A DNA stretch of 64,000 bases from Nipponacmea schrenckii (Eukaryota; Mollusca; Gastropoda; Lottiidae), in assembly GCA_030562195.1 (NCBI GenBank), contig CM060201.1:27386067-27450066 (forward strand). Reading direction: 5' to 3'. Within the stretch, counting starts at the first letter, position 1; each line of letters starts with the position of its first letter. Under the pieces are notes generated by a model. It was not told the origin of the DNA. It searched no databases and was given only the letters and a program-made list of their open reading frames with translations. The position numbers were made by a program, and so were the translations under genes. This document shows positions 1-15,700 of this stretch, in pieces.

Positions 1-19
1 TTGTTAATTGTTTTCTAAA

Positions 20-256
20 TTGTTATGGACAGCATCAATATGTTACGGACAGCATCAATATGTTACGGACAGCATCAATATGTTACAGACAACATCAATA
101 TGTTACAGACAGCATCAATATGTTACAGACAGCATCAATATGTTACGGACAGCATCAATATGTTACGGACAGTATCAATATGTTACAGACAACATCAATA
201 TGTTACAGACAGCATCAATATGTTACAGACAGCATCAATATGTTACGGACAGCATC
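20..256. repeat. 20-bp minisatellite, about 12 copies
   Basis: The unit is ATGTTACAGACAGCATCAAT, with A/G and C/A variants (CGGAC, CAACAT). It lies upstream of the first visible ULK exon, presumably in an intron. Because 20 is not a multiple of 3 and the unit has no stop in any frame, three overlapping ORFs run through it. They are artefacts. Confidence 0.95.
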
Positions 257-721
257 TATTTACATCATTTCAATATCTTAATCAGACATGTGTGGTTTCT
301 GCATTTCCACTAAAACTAAATCTTTTACATCACTAATCTTGAAGACAATCTCCGAACCAAGCATATTTTGTGACTCTTTAAAGTTAATTTTATTATTTCG
401 GAAAGAAACACAGATCTGATTGCAATCGGAATGTGTAAATTGATGCTTCACGTGTCCCAGATACACATGAAAAATTTAGAAAACCTCTTTACAATCCCTT
501 TAACTTATAAAAGTATAAAAGTGTAAGGCCTTAAAATACAAGAAGTTGGTCATACAAATACCCCTCCCCTTTCCTTTTCCCCTTATCCCTGTTATTTTTG
601 TAATAATGGATCTAAAACTTACGCATGTTTCAGAAACAACTACATTTTTGAAAATGGCAATCTATCTTACTGATCAATTACTTAGTTCCATGCTCAAAAT
701 AACCATTATTTATATTTGCAG

Positions 722-3700
722 GAATTATCCGATTTACATCATGAAAATGTGGTGGGCTTATTGGACTGTAAGGTAGGAAAAGTTCTTTAAGGGTCCGAGT
801 TACCATGCTTTTTCAGTTCCTTAATCATAATTTTCATTTAAGCGGCCTTATACTTGAAAATTCAACTTAGGTAACATCCAGATTTGAAGAAATACACTAA
901 TCTAATTGGATAAAAAAAAACTAAATTTAAATATCAATTTTTGTGATTGACCAATCAGATGACTCTAAAATCATCCTAATCTAAGTTTTTGAGAACAAGA
1001 ACCCTGGGTGATAATGATCAATGTCAGAGCATTATCCTTGTTATGTTAAGATTGTTAATCTTCTTAGGATTATCCTTCATTAATTATCACACATCATTAT
1101 AAGAAGATTACACAGGATTATCATGTAGCGAAATTATATTAAAGATTTTCACTCGTTAACAATATGTCCTATGCATACAAGGGTACTTTTTTACTCATCA
1201 CAATCAAATTTGAATTTAGACTTGAGAAAATGAAAAATTCAATGTATACGATTAAGACTTAAGTTGGATCTGTACAAAATAAGAAGAACAATCTGACAAA
1301 TTTTATGTGTGTCCAAGATACTGTAAACAAAATACAGGACCATTGTAATGACATCAATGTGAATAAGTAATAAGTGTTATGGCAGACTTATCTTTAGATT
1401 ATTATTTGATGTCAATTTCCGTATGCTGTTGTAATAGATTTTATCAAAAGTTCATCTAGATCAACTTCTTGTTATGAAATATTTGTCTCATATTTGACCC
1501 ATATGATGATCTTAGTTTATATACAGACAGCAAATTGGACCTGGTATAAGCAATTAAATTTGACATGGACATCCTCTTTCCCTTGGTTCATTTCATGAAT
1601 GTGGTACAAAACTGGGAAGAAGAACTTTGTAGAGTATCACATTTTTTTAACACAAATTTCGTTCTCAGCTCTCACAGATATAGAGCAATACTTAGTGCAG
1701 ATTGAGATAAAAAAAAAAAAATTTTCTATTGATAACACCATTAGTGTGTTCTCATAAAGTCATTGTGCTTATGTTAACAACCCACAGTCATGGTCAAACT
1801 CATCAAGTCCAGATCAATGTAATCAATAACAAATGATTCATGGGCATCCTAGATGTTTATTATTCTTTGACCTTCAGTCTTCCTATTTTTTATTGATCTT
1901 TTAATCAGTCACATAAATTCTATAGCACCTATTATCCAGCTACTTACACAAATTCGTATACTACTATTGTTGACAATTCTTGTATTTTGAATATATTTCA
2001 AGTTAGATCTTGTGAAATATTAGAAATTTTGTAATGGATCTCTAGATGAGACAGAGTTGGTGACTATAGGCGCTACCACTTTAGCACTCTATCAGCCAAT
2101 AAATGACTATTTTAAGACTAAATATAGTTTAGTCTATGTTATTGAAGGAGGTTTATGAGTTGTATCTTATTTTTTCCATTCCATTCTCTTCTTGTTGATT
2201 AAAAATGTAGTAATACATGTAGTTATAATTAATAATTACATAGACGTTTGTTTACATCGAAAGTTCAAAGTTCAAGTTGGAATTCACAAAGATCGTACCG
2301 GTATACTAAGACTAATTACATTTAGAATTATTTTGAAGCTGAAATATATTCTAATTCAGAAACAATTAAAAACACTTTGTGCTCTGCTCAGACTATATAG
2401 ATAATAGTTTTGTAAATATTATGAATAATTAACCTATAAATCTGTAATCTGTTAAGTTTATAAAGTACATGTATATCCTTATCGTTATGTGTCTTTACGT
2501 CATGTTGTTAACCTTACAAGGTATTCACCGAGTTCTAATCAGCTGAGTTACTCACAGATAACATTGTGTGTTTTTTTTTAAATAATTGAAATTTTACATC
2601 ATAAGTTAGTAATAACTTATGATATACCAACATACTTCTTTCTGGATTCAGTAACAGATATTTACGTAAAGAATTAGATGGTGAAGTCAATTTGGGGGTC
2701 ACATATTGTCAAAGGGGGGCCAATAACACCAGTCATTTAACAACTCAGTGATATGAAATTTGAACCTGGGGGGTCAACACAACTGTTACAGTAGTCACCA
2801 TTCTTAAAGATTTTCCATGCTATACATCAAATATTGATATTGATAGTTTAATTTTTTTTCAATTTATAAGATAGATGATAAACTTTGTCTTCGTCAACTT
2901 TCTTTAGTAACATAATGTACATAAGAGAAATAATTATAATAAATATTAAATAATTAATTGACTCACAGCGGGTACAGTTTGTAATTTATTTTGGTGTGAT
3001 TAGCAGTCCTGATATACCTTGAATATTGATATAGCTTCAGTATGAATGTTGAATAGGATTTTGTTTAATTTACTGTATGAGATAGATGGCAAACTTAACA
3101 TAAACTTTGTCTTTGCCAACTTTCTTTAGTAAAGTAATATGCATAAGAGAAATAATTCAATTTTATACCACAAATAATACAATATTCTTAAAGTATCAAT
3201 CTATAAAATTGTCTTATCTAATATGCCATTGAATGTTTATTATGTACATTAAAATTATTGCAATTTTACAGTCAAGTTGTCAAGGTCTCTAATTCTCTCT
3301 CATATTGTTGCATTCCATGATATAAAAAAGGTTAATGCAGTTGAGGTATATGACTTCGTTTGTAATAGCATTATATTGTGATGATCCACTATTACATCTA
3401 CATTTTGCAACTCAAATATTTGAAGTAGATATGGATTTGTATAGTCTCTCTACATTGCCCCAACCTTTACCAAGATAACAATAAAAGAAAAAGAACAAAA
3501 CCGTTCACCTAGTTTCTCTAACTTGACCTTGATTCTCTATATAAACACAATATATAATATATAAATAGCTAATTAGGTTAGTAGCTCATCTGGACTTTAG
3601 GAATGAAATGGTGTTGTCATTCTACTCTTCTGCATCTGTTTGGGCAAATGAGGACAGGCAATGCCGAGCAATAGGCGGTGAAGCAAATTTGATCTGGATA

Positions 3701-6700
3701 TAATTTAAAAAATAGTAGTTTATTTATACTTGACTGAAATAAAATTGAGTTTCATATATAAAGATTAATAGACTACATTGTTTCAAAATGAGATCAAACT
3801 TCAATACTCTTATTTCCAGTATTTTTAATGGAACTTTGTTAATGACGATTTTTGCAATATATAAAGATGTTACTCTGTCCTAGACTAAGACTCCTAGCAC
3901 TTTTGATATGTTTGATATCTTGAGGATGGGTGATAAACAAAGATTGAAGAGTTGAAAAAAAGATAGTATGGGTACTTCAGGACATTTCTAATATATATAT
4001 TCAAGATCCAAATCAGCCTTAGAAAAAGGAGTATAATGCTTGCCAGCACATCTTTTAAATTTCATAAGGTCAGATAGTGGATAAGGATGATTGAATGAAA
4101 CGACTCTAAACCTATTACCTCTATATACTTGTTTAGTGGGTTTATGTTAATAGTTTATGTGTTATATAAAGTAATAGGGAGGTTCGTAATACTGAACCTT
4201 GGTGAACCCTATCAAGTGTTCACTCAAGTTTTCCTTAATACTTAATGGTTTTAGAGTGGCTAATTCATTTTATAAACTTCACTTGTTTGAACAAAAATAA
4301 CTGCTACCTACTGGATGTTTTGTATGCATTAAAGAAACATAAAGAAATGAGAGAAATCAAATTGCTGATGTTAAATCTTCTTGCATCAAGACTTGTTTAC
4401 TTACTTACTAAGTTAATCCAATCTATTTGCATTGTCATTGAAAGTTTAAAAATGTCTAAGTAACTTGAAATTCTAATTTTAAGAAAGTAAATTTTGTATA
4501 AATTATTCTACCAATATGAGCTTAGCTTTGATAAATTTTATGAAAAAATACAATTATTGTTAAAATTCACAAGTAGTAGTGTTTTAATGCCTGTATCACA
4601 TGTTTGTAATAACTGTCTTTTATTAGCAAACTAGGTTATTTCATTAATCAATATTTCACATCATATTCTCTACATTATTTCACAAGTATAAAAGAAATTA
4701 CAATGCCTTGTCTATGGATGTCCATAGCCATACTAAGTTAGAAATTTCTTCCAATTAATGAACAACTTTTTGATGTATTTGTATATCATTGTATATATAT
4801 ATAAGCTTACTTATTTTATTAGGGAAAGGAAATCTTGCCTTGTTTTTTCTCCACTTTTGGCTGATAAAGACAGGTCATGCCATGAAGTGTGTAGTGAAGG
4901 AAATTTGAGCTTAAGGAATATGAGTTGGTTAATTTCCAACTATTGAGAAATTTGCACAGCTTTGAAACTGTCATTGAAAAAAACCTGGTGTAAATAGACC
5001 TGAGTTTCCACTCAGATAATTCTTTAGTTTATGATGTTTTATGAGGATATGGGAATTTAACTAGGTTAATTAATTAGCTTATTAAAGTTTTAATTAGGAT
5101 GTTAAGAATTGATACTGTATTGCTTTTAAAATAAAGTCCATCCATAATTGATCAATATCCCTTTAAATTTACAACCTTCAATTACAAAACACTTACCACA
5201 GAAATTTTAAATACTTATGATTAGATGACGTCATTCCACTTTTTGATCAAGTATAGTGTATATGTTTGTGAATATGACACATGTATATGAAACAGTATAA
5301 AATGTGTACATTTTAAAGGATATTTTCTTAAAAAAAACATTCCTCTATTTTTTAACCTTAAATGACCACCACAACAACAGAAAGAAATTATTCACAATGA
5401 ATGATATTGAACTTGTTTCAACTCTACATCCTACATTCATGTATTCATTGAAAATACACTTAGAAGTTTAAGTGTTCATAAATTTTCACTTTTGTTATGT
5501 TAAAAAACTATTTTAGAAAAGTGTTTCTACCATTTCTACAGGGAGGCAACTAGCAGAAACTGATTTTTTTTTTTTGTGTCATTTGACTTGATTGACTAGT
5601 AACAATTGAAATCCAGTTACCTCTGATTTCAGGTTAAATTGAGCTTTATGTTTTGCTGAAGGTCTACATGCAAGCTCCCATTGACACACCAGTGCCAGTT
5701 TTTTTTCAGTTGCAAATTGGAACAGAAATGTGTTAGAACTTTTAAACAATGTAACCTGTAGTTGTTTTGTCAACTCTATTAAAAATGCAATGTGTAAAGC
5801 AGTTTCAATCCACCCTTAAAATCAACACACCATTTTGCCACCTGAACAATTTAACACTGCATAACCCATTAAATCAATATTTTAATTAACCCAGCAACCT
5901 TTGACCTGCCAAATTAAACACCAGCTGTTTACCAAGATAAAGTCTGTCTGGCTTGCTGAATTGACATTGAATAGATTATGAATTTCCTAGTTTAAACAAG
6001 ACAACAAGACAAATCTTACATAAGCAGATGGTTTGTTAGAATTCTATGGAAAATATCAGCTGTTATAAAAAAAATAGTTATATAAGAAATGGCCTATCTT
6101 TTACCTTACATCTGATATCATGGTGATTTTTGTATTTATAAAAACGGAAAAGACAAGACTATTTATTCGTTGTCTAAGAATAGAATCCAAAAACATCCAA
6201 AGTTGCAGTCAGACGTACCGGTATGTGTTTGATGCATTTTAAATTTGTGAATTATAAAAACCCATAGTGGTTGCAAAGTAATGTTACTGTACAATCTATA
6301 ATGCATCACTGTGAAAAAGATTAAAATTTGATATTGATTGAGAAATCAAATTCTTATTTTAAATTTATCTTTGGTGAATGATTGGAAGCACTGTATGTGT
6401 TACAAGTATTGTTCATACATTAACAGTGTTGAAACCACTGATTTTTCTAGTAGCATAATAGACCTGAGAAAATCTGACTAACAAAGATTAGCCTTTGACC
6501 TGAATAATACTACAGTTTCAATGTAAGAAGCTGTCTGAGCCAAATTTATTTCTTCATCTGTCACCTCCATCCCTCCATCTAAATCGTATCCATAATATAA
6601 TCTCAATAGGTTTTTTTATAAATTCTTGAGTGTGATGACACACGTTGAAATGTGTTCAAAGATCATCATGGATAAAGTTCAAACTAAATGAGAGGTTTTA

Positions 6701-9700
6701 GCAAAATCTATCTACACTTTATCACCTGTTAATCAGCTTGTTTTTCACATTTTTTCACAATTTACTGTCCGAGAGATAATTGACCTGTGGCTCTTGGACT
6801 TACTTAGAACTTGGTGTGATTGTGGGTGTTATATCTCACAAAGTGTGCTTTATTCTTTGTCTCCCGAAATCTTGACATTTAACATTATTTGATAGATATT
6901 AACAATAATATATATTGAATATTCGATTACTTAAGCAGGCCATGCTCAACCTTTTTGAACACCTGATGCCTATAAACAACTGGGCTATTCAAGTGTTATA
7001 CCTTCAAGTCCACATGAATAACAAATAATGTATATCATTGGTTCATTATTCATTAGTTATTATGACCTACAATATCTACATAGAGGAAACAGCTTGGTGT
7101 ATCAGCTGACTCTTGTTTACATTTTACATACACTATTTATGTAAGTTCTAAAAATACACCAGCAAACTATCTGGCCATGATATATACAGTGATATGGCCT
7201 TCTTCAAGTCTGACTCATGACATTTTAAATTTGAATGTCACCAAAAGTTTCAAATCTTTTTTTTTTCTGTGCATTTGAGACTTAAACACCCTCAAGACAT
7301 ATACATGTAGTCATTTTTGCCATTTTTCACAACCATCTCAATACTTAATTATAAAGAAACCAACACTCATCAAGACTTAAAGTTTTCAAAAAAACCTCCT
7401 TGTCTTTTTTGCCATTGTTTGCAACCACCTAAATATTTTATGAATGAATGAATCACTCAAACATAAATCAAATATTAGAGTTTTTTTTATGCTTTTGATA
7501 TTTAAGAATCCTCAAAATAAAATCAGTATTCATTGTTGCCTCTTTTTTTAAACCTAATGAATGAACGCCCATTAAATTGCAGATTTTCTATGTTTTGAAA
7601 ATTCAAAAACCTTTAATAATTTATTATTTAGTTAACATAATTTTCAGAAGTAATTTATTTTTTAATTGCCAGATGAAACCCTATTTGACTTTAAGGTTTT
7701 TTGAAACTCATCTAAGCGTGTTTGATGCACATAATAAATATTTTGGCTAAGTTTAAATATGTTGATATTTAAGGTCATCCTACAAGATATGCTCAATTTT
7801 TCACAAAATAAATGTTATCTCTTATATCTTGTGTGAACTCCCCAGTGAATCTCATGTTTTTAATACATTAAGATACATGAATAATAAATTGTAGATGGAC
7901 TTTGACCCATATCATTTAATTAAGAAATTTTCACATGTTGAAATTGTGGCTGGATCACAATATTTTGGAGGTGTTAGCTTGCTTTATTAAATAGTAGAAT
8001 CAAAGAGAAACATCCATACATAGATTTTAGTGTGAACGAATATCTTTTGTAAAGATGTCAAAAAATTCTTCATTTTGATTTGGGAAATAGACCAACATTA
8101 AGTGAACTACAGGCTGTGCACCTTAAAGTTCCCTTGGCAGTTTAAAATTGAAATAGAGCAAGCAAGTTGCCCTGATTGCCCACTGCATGGCTTTGCCCTT
8201 TAGCTCAATTAACTGTTAGAAATAATATTCATTTCATTTTATATTTTTGGTATACTTGTAAATTATGACTGCATTTGATTGGTCTGTACAAGGTTGAGAT
8301 ATCTTGGCTAAACATATTCACATACTGACTAGAAAATAATGAAATTTACAATTTGCCAAAGGACTAAACAGGTGAATAGAGCTGAGAACAGCCAAAGGTA
8401 AACTGGTATTCTTTTAGTGACTCAAGGCATTTAAACCACATGTGAACCAACCTTGACCGTATCTAAACTTTAGTCTGTATTTACATATCCACATGGACTA
8501 AACATGCCTTTGTTCTATTTTTTTTATTTGTCTTATCAGTTTATTTACCTTTCTTTGTTTATGTTTTTGTGTTTTGTCAACATGTCTCTGTTGAATGAAC
8601 ACATTGCCCATTAAACAAACAGAACTAATTTATTCAGAAGTAATGTTTTTTTAATATGAACTAATACAAAGTTTTATGGAAAATTGTTTATCACTTTTTA
8701 TACCATTATAAAGGGGAAACAAAGTTTTGTGTATGAGTAATATTTATAACTTAGATTTGCAACATTCTGATTTTGCATCTCTGTGGTTTAGATAATTGTG
8801 AAAAAATTCAAATTGATGCCAGTATCACAGACATCAGGTAGCTTCTAAAGAGCTCAAAGAGCAAGCAAAAGGGGTCCATGGTAAACATACAAAATCTTGA
8901 AAACTCCTTCTGAATCTATTAAAACCAGTACTCAAGGAAATTTTCCAAAACGGTCTTTTACTGAAGGTGGGTCTTTAGACTCAGATTGGATTGAAATTAT
9001 CTTGAAATGATATGATGGCGAATTGCCTTAAAACCATCATGACTAAAACCTCACCTATTTGTGAAACCACTATGTTTATATTAATGGTTTAATGAAATCG
9101 CTTTATTGACTACTTTTTGTGTCACTGGACTGTAAATACATGGGCAATGGTCACATAATGAAGGTGGCCAACACTATAGGGGGATTTTATTGCAGTCATT
9201 ATATTGAATGTGAATTGCTTATAAGGTGGCCTCATGAGCAGGATTTACTTTACCTAGACTATGTGTTGCCATTAAGCATTGTTCAATGATCTTTGCACAT
9301 ATTGACTTTGGATTTTTTTTTTTTTTTTACTTTTAATCTTTTCATGTAAAGAAGTTGTTGAAGAATTTGATAGGAATATAAGACAAATTATGAGAAATGC
9401 AAGAATCAATATAATATAATAAGAAAATAGAGAATTGAATTCTAACAGTTCTCTGGCTTTATTCTTGAAAATTTAACTTTAATATGAATTTATTAAAGGT
9501 CTCCAATTATTTTATTTTTTGTTATATAACGATATATTTACACAGCATTCAATAATCATTACAATTACATATATGTGAATTGCAACCTTTTACTGTTCCT
9601 GTAATGCCCAAAGTGGATTTTTGGATCATGAATTAACCTTTCTAACAATATATTTTTATATGATTTTGAATTCTTTTTTTTTGTCTTACAGGAAACATCC

Positions 9701-12700
9701 AATCATGTTTATCTTGTCATGGAGGTAAGTTTACTGCATTTTCAATACACTTATCCGAATGAGCTTAAAGTATTAGCTTCACCAATAAACTTAGTTGGAT
9801 TTTGAGCTCTTGGAGTCTTGTGATGTCTTTTGAAGATGGACAAAGATATTTTGTTTTGTTTTCATGTTCTATTTGAATGCAATGTTAAAGATATTTTGAT
9901 TTTTTGTATAACTCACATTTTCAAATATAGAATAAGTTTTAATAACACTTGCATGTAAGTTTACAAAATCTGTCATTTTTGTTATCAAAACATTGTTATT
10001 TTATCATAAATTATGTAAAGTTTACAATGGCCTAACATTACATTGTTATATATATGTGAATTGTATTGACAATATTGATGTCTGTTGTTAATTTTAGTAT
10101 TGTAATGGGGGTGACTTAGCAGATTATTTACATGGTAAGTTTTCGTGAATTTTGATTTTTGTCTATTATTAGGAAAGATGAGTTTATTTTTGAACACATC
10201 AACGCCTGAAAATCAATTGATAGCAACAAAAGTACAAATCAAATAAAATTCACAAAATACAAGGATTTGGTTAGATTGTAAAATTATTAAGACTGTAAAC
10301 ATTTTAGTTAATTTTTGGCTCTCTGTTGAAGCCTCTTATTGGCTGTATTCTTTTGCATTAAATCCAATCAAATGGCTGCTTTTACAAACTTCTGTTTTAC
10401 AAGTTTTGGATATTGGCCGTTAAGTCGTAATAGCTTGACATTGTTAAGATCAATATTTGTGATTTACAAATTTTCTTTCCAAGAGTTCTCCTGATTGTCC
10501 ATGTAAAACATTCCAATTAGTTACTAATTTTGTCATGTTTCCATTTATATATTTTAGCTAAAGGAACATTGAGTGAAGATACCATTGTCATGTTATTAAG
10601 GCAAATAGGTAATTTATTTAATTATATGCATTTGCATCATCATCTGCTGTGTTTGTATCCTATACGGAGCAGTTTGAAAAATGGTCCAATTTAAACCTCT
10701 TTCACCTATCCTGTGCTTTTCTAGCCTACTGCCAAGATAAAAACTATTTGTAAGGGTTAACAAAGGATTGAGTTGAGACTTATCTGCAAGGGGGGTTGAG
10801 AGTTATGATTGTGAACTTCCCTCAGTTTCACAACCTATGCTTTCGAGAGTTGTATTGCTACTTTCAACCCTAATTTAAAGTTTGAGGTTAATCAAGACCT
10901 GTATGATATTAATAATGACAGAAAGAAAAATTTATTGGTCAAAATTAATTTACCCAGAGGAAATTGACCCTGATTTGATTTAACTGATCACAGTGATTGA
11001 TTGTTTTATGTTAATTTCTTATATTACCTTGAAGATTGAGTATATTTTCTTAGTATTAAGACTGTTTCACATAGTTTTATTGAATATCTCTTAATATGAA
11101 TAAATCAAAATAATGTAGTGAAACATGTAAAGCTTTTCCATCGTGGTTCTATGAATAATAGCCTTGACTATTTCACTACCTGTATAACATTTCAGAAATC
11201 AAATCTGCTTTAATTCAGTTAAAATATTAAGAAGACAAAGCAATGACTCACAGTAAGAATGTCTGTCATGATTTTCATTATATTGAATTGTTGGTGTATC
11301 AGATATAACTCTTAGATCTGAGAAGTGAAATGTTAGCAACTGGTTAAGAAAATATGAAAACCACGTTTAAATTAGAAAAAAGATTTTCTCTGTCTCTTTG
11401 ACAGTGTGAACAGAGCTTGAAATAAAACTAGTTTAACATATAAGTTATGCAGCCTTGGGGTTCAAACTGTACATAAAATTAAGTTTATCTGTTTTTATTA
11501 ATTTATCATTATAAAGAGTTCTTTTATCAAATTATTTCAATGTTGATAATGCTCTTAAAGTTACAGATAACATTTATTATACTTTATAATTAATTAGAAT
11601 TATGAATATTTACTAATTAAAAACCTAACAATGGTTTCAGCTTCATGAAAGCAGGATTAATAACAAAATCTCTTTTTTAAACTTTTTTATCGCAAATTGA
11701 AAAGTTTTTGTTTTCAATATAAGCCCACTCTCTATTATGACTATTACTTAATGTCAGTATTTTAGGGACAGGTTTTTTATTTGTTAGACCATCTAGGAAA
11801 TGAGAACTTTTTTATTAGAAATAGTGATCAAAGCTGACTGTCCAAAGTTTAGCCTTCAAAATCATATGTGTCCAGAATTATCAATTTAAAATGATGATTT
11901 GTCATTGATTGCCATATATAGGAAAGAAATTTATAGGGAAATAAAAAAAAAATCCTAGTTGATGTGTTTTTGTATGTTTTCTGTAAATTTCTAATAGGCC
12001 TTCTAAAGAATATTTTCACATATATTCAAGACCTAAATCAACCTCCCTTTTAAAACTACCTTGAAACTTGATGCATATTGCGACATAATTTGAAGCCATT
12101 TTTACTCTGACACAGACTTAAAATATATTTTTGGTATATTATAGCTGCTGCTATGAAAGCACTGAATGGTAAAGGTATAGTACATCGAGATCTCAAACCT
12201 CAAAATATACTACTGTGTCATGTTGGGAAGAAAAATCCACAAGCTAATGATATTAAACTAAAAATAGGTAAGATTTGCTGGACCTCTTTCTCTTTAGTAA
12301 GAAAAATCATAACTAATAAATATTCAAAATTAAAAGCCCTAACTTATTTTTTAAGAAAATCTTGAGCATTTCTTAATTTTAATAACCTGGAAAATGCCAT
12401 GCAATTTGCAATGTGGAGGACTGCCTCTTTAGCCTACTCTTTTGATTTACAAATGTCTTGAACACATAGCCTGTAGCACATAGGGCCTCAGTTTTTTCAA
12501 TATTATTGTCCCATCCTAACTGATTCAACTACAACGTTAGTTGATACCTGTGGTTTTTCAACAAAAAAATAACAATATATTTGTTTTGTTTTTCAGCTGA
12601 TTTTGGGTTTGCTCGGTTCTTACAAGATGGAGTTATGGCAGCTACATTGTGCGGATCTCCAATGTATATGGTATGTATATTATATTATCTAAGAATCAAG

Positions 12701-15700
12701 TATTAATCAAAGGGAGATAATTTTGAACATGCCTCAGTTATCTACCTTGATTGTATTGATTTTTGTGTGGTATTATTACTGATTGTGAATCATATTGATT
12801 TGTAAGAAGTTCAGTCATATATATTTCATCATATATATATGAATAAACAAATGATCTGATAAATAGAATTGGTATTTTGAGAATTTAATAAATTTTGCAA
12901 TACTCCCATCATTTTGGTTTTTAATCCTTGGTTTTGAGATAAGGTATCAGGTTACAAAATACAGTATTATTTATTTTTAATTTTTAAAAAAACTAAAAAT
13001 GATTTGAACAGTGCTGTTTTATTTCACTTTCTTTGAACAATGTAAATAATACATGTCCTTGTTCATTATGTTAAGCTTTATTGATTGATTAGTTCTGCAA
13101 TACCAGTTTTATAGTATCAACCACATATTCATAAAACAAGTTGGAACCAAGTTCAAAATGGCAGAGTAGGGAAAAGATGTGACAGATCTACATTCATTCC
13201 GTACCTTTTTAATTGAGAGCAGAATGTGAACTTTATCTGTTCAGAACTCTTCAATCAAGCGTGTCCTATATGTAGTAAATTTTGTCCCTTTATCAGATTG
13301 ACAAATGAAAGATTGATTTTGACTACTTTGTTACTTGTATTTCACCAGGCACCAGAGGTAATAATGTCATTACAATATGATGCTAAAGCAGACTTATGGA
13401 GTATAGGTACTATAGTCTTCCAATGTTTAACAGGGAAAGCTCCCTTCCAAGCTCAGACCCCACAACAATTAAAACAGTTTTATGAAAAACACAGTGAGCT
13501 CAAACCAAAGTATGTATTGCTTTTCTTATTCTGATATATTACTTCAAAAGTATATATGTCTAAGAGGTTTTTTTCAGAACCAAGATGGCACCTGTATGGA
13601 ATTGTTTGCATATGGAATAGACAAAAGCTTATCTTATGTCTAGTGCAAATTTTGGAAATTAAATTATTTCAGTACAGTTGGTTTTAAAAATAATTCAATT
13701 GATAAATTTCAAAAAGAATATTTGCTGTTTCTTTTTCTGATTGAATTGTTCTTGTTATGGTTGTTATAATTGTTCCATCATTTTATTCTATGTTTTATCC
13801 ATCTCTGTCTGTTTTGACTCTTTCTTACCTAGACTTATTTACTATTATCTATTTCAGTATACCACAATCTACATCAGCTGAGTTAAAAGATTTGTTATTA
13901 AAATTGTTAAAAAGGAATGCTAAAGATAGAATAGAATTTGATGATTTTTTCATTCATTCATTCTTAAAACCACCTGTAGTTGTTAGTAAGGTTCAATGTA
14001 AGTATTTCATCATTAGCTACTTTTTCCTCACATGTTCAGTAACTTGTATTTATTTTTGAGGTGGTGCCATCTTCATTATTCATCTTAAGAGAAGAGAAAA
14101 ACTTTTTAAAGTGGTCCTGATCAAATTTTGATCGAATCCCAGAGACTACAAAGTATATAAAATCCAAATTACGATGCGAAATTCAAAAAAATTTTCCCTG
14201 ATACACACACACACAAAGTCTCAGCGAGATTGATACTTGCTGGCTAACCTGAGGTCCAGAAATCAATCCTGCCAAAGTTCAAGATGAACTTTCTGATTTA
14301 CCAACCCTGTTTCCTCTTTTCAATGATGTAGGTTGGAGGGGCTGACAATCAAAAGCATCGAGTCAGATGGGACAATAATCCCGGGCTCCATGTGCTACAG
14401 GCTGTGCACCTTAATGATCCCTCAACAGTTGGAACTCGCAAAAGAGTAGGCTAATGTCGCTGTCCTGGTAAAATTTCCCTCATTGCAAACTGCATGACCT
14501 TGCCCGTTTCATCAACCCTTTAGTTGCAGAGTAGGATGTAAAACACCATTAATTTCACTTTGTTTTATTATTTGCAATTTTTATTTAATTTAGCATCTCC
14601 AGTACCAGTACCTAATAGGAGTCCAACCTACTCTTCTGATAGTTCTACACCTGGTAAACATACTGTGTCATCACCTTCTTCTGGTCATATGGAATTTACT
14701 GCTTCACCATCTCAGGTACCCCTTAACTTTACTGAATTTAAACAATGTATCTTAAAATGTCTTCCCTTGATTTACTTACAATTTACTCTTGTATTGCCTT
14801 GGTTGTTAATGATTTTACTTGATAAGGTTACCTGTATGTGTTTGGTGCCATAGTATGTAATAAATTTAGGAGTTATTGCATATATCTTGTGTTCTTAAAA
14901 TAAGCACTATGTGTGTTTTCACTTATAGAAAGATGATGTATTTTCACACACTGGGTGCTCACCACATGAAGATGAGTTCCTCAAAGTAGAAAAAGAAACA
15001 AACAGACGACCAAGATGTAGAAGTCCTGATGTAAGTAATTCAGCCTGAAATGTGTAATTCTAAACTTACGGTTTAAACAATAAACAATTGGAAATGAGAA
15101 ATGTGCACCCTTTCTGAAGAATCTACGTTAGTATTATCATTTAGAGTTTTACTCTAAACGATTTTCTGTAGACAGTTTCATATTTAATTCTTGGTCTACT
15201 TTCAGGATTTTGTGTTGGTGCCTCCTGCTTTACCTAGTGATCATAATATGGGCACAGCTCCTTTAGCTGAAGAAGAAATGGACATTATTAGGTATGTATT
15301 TCCATGCATTATCAGACAGAATTGAAATTTTACCTTTCCTAATGTTCAAATGTCAATTGATGGCAGATTTTTAATGGTGGATATTTTTGCTTTAACAATT
15401 GATTTTTGATTCTTAGTTGCATTTGAACATTTGTCAAATAAACTTACACAGAATATTGAATTTGACCAATGTATGTATGTTGATTTTAGCATGTAAGGAA
15501 AAGGTCGTCTGATAAAAAATGACCTCTACTTCTTTCACAATGTGGTCTGAACCTTATCGTCAAAAGCAAAATAAGATGCAGAAAAGCAAAATGTTAAATT
15601 TTGATATTATATATTTGTTTCAGTGATGGACCACCTCATTCATTAAGTGTAGTCAGAGTTAGTTCATCAGCAGGCACAGTCACGTTTCGTCGTGATGCTC

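Noticed and set aside
8..336. Three overlapping + strand ORFs of 73-103 codons with a repetitive TASICYGQHQYVTD-like sequence
   Set aside because: They are produced by a stop-free 20-bp minisatellite read in three frames; no family resemblance.
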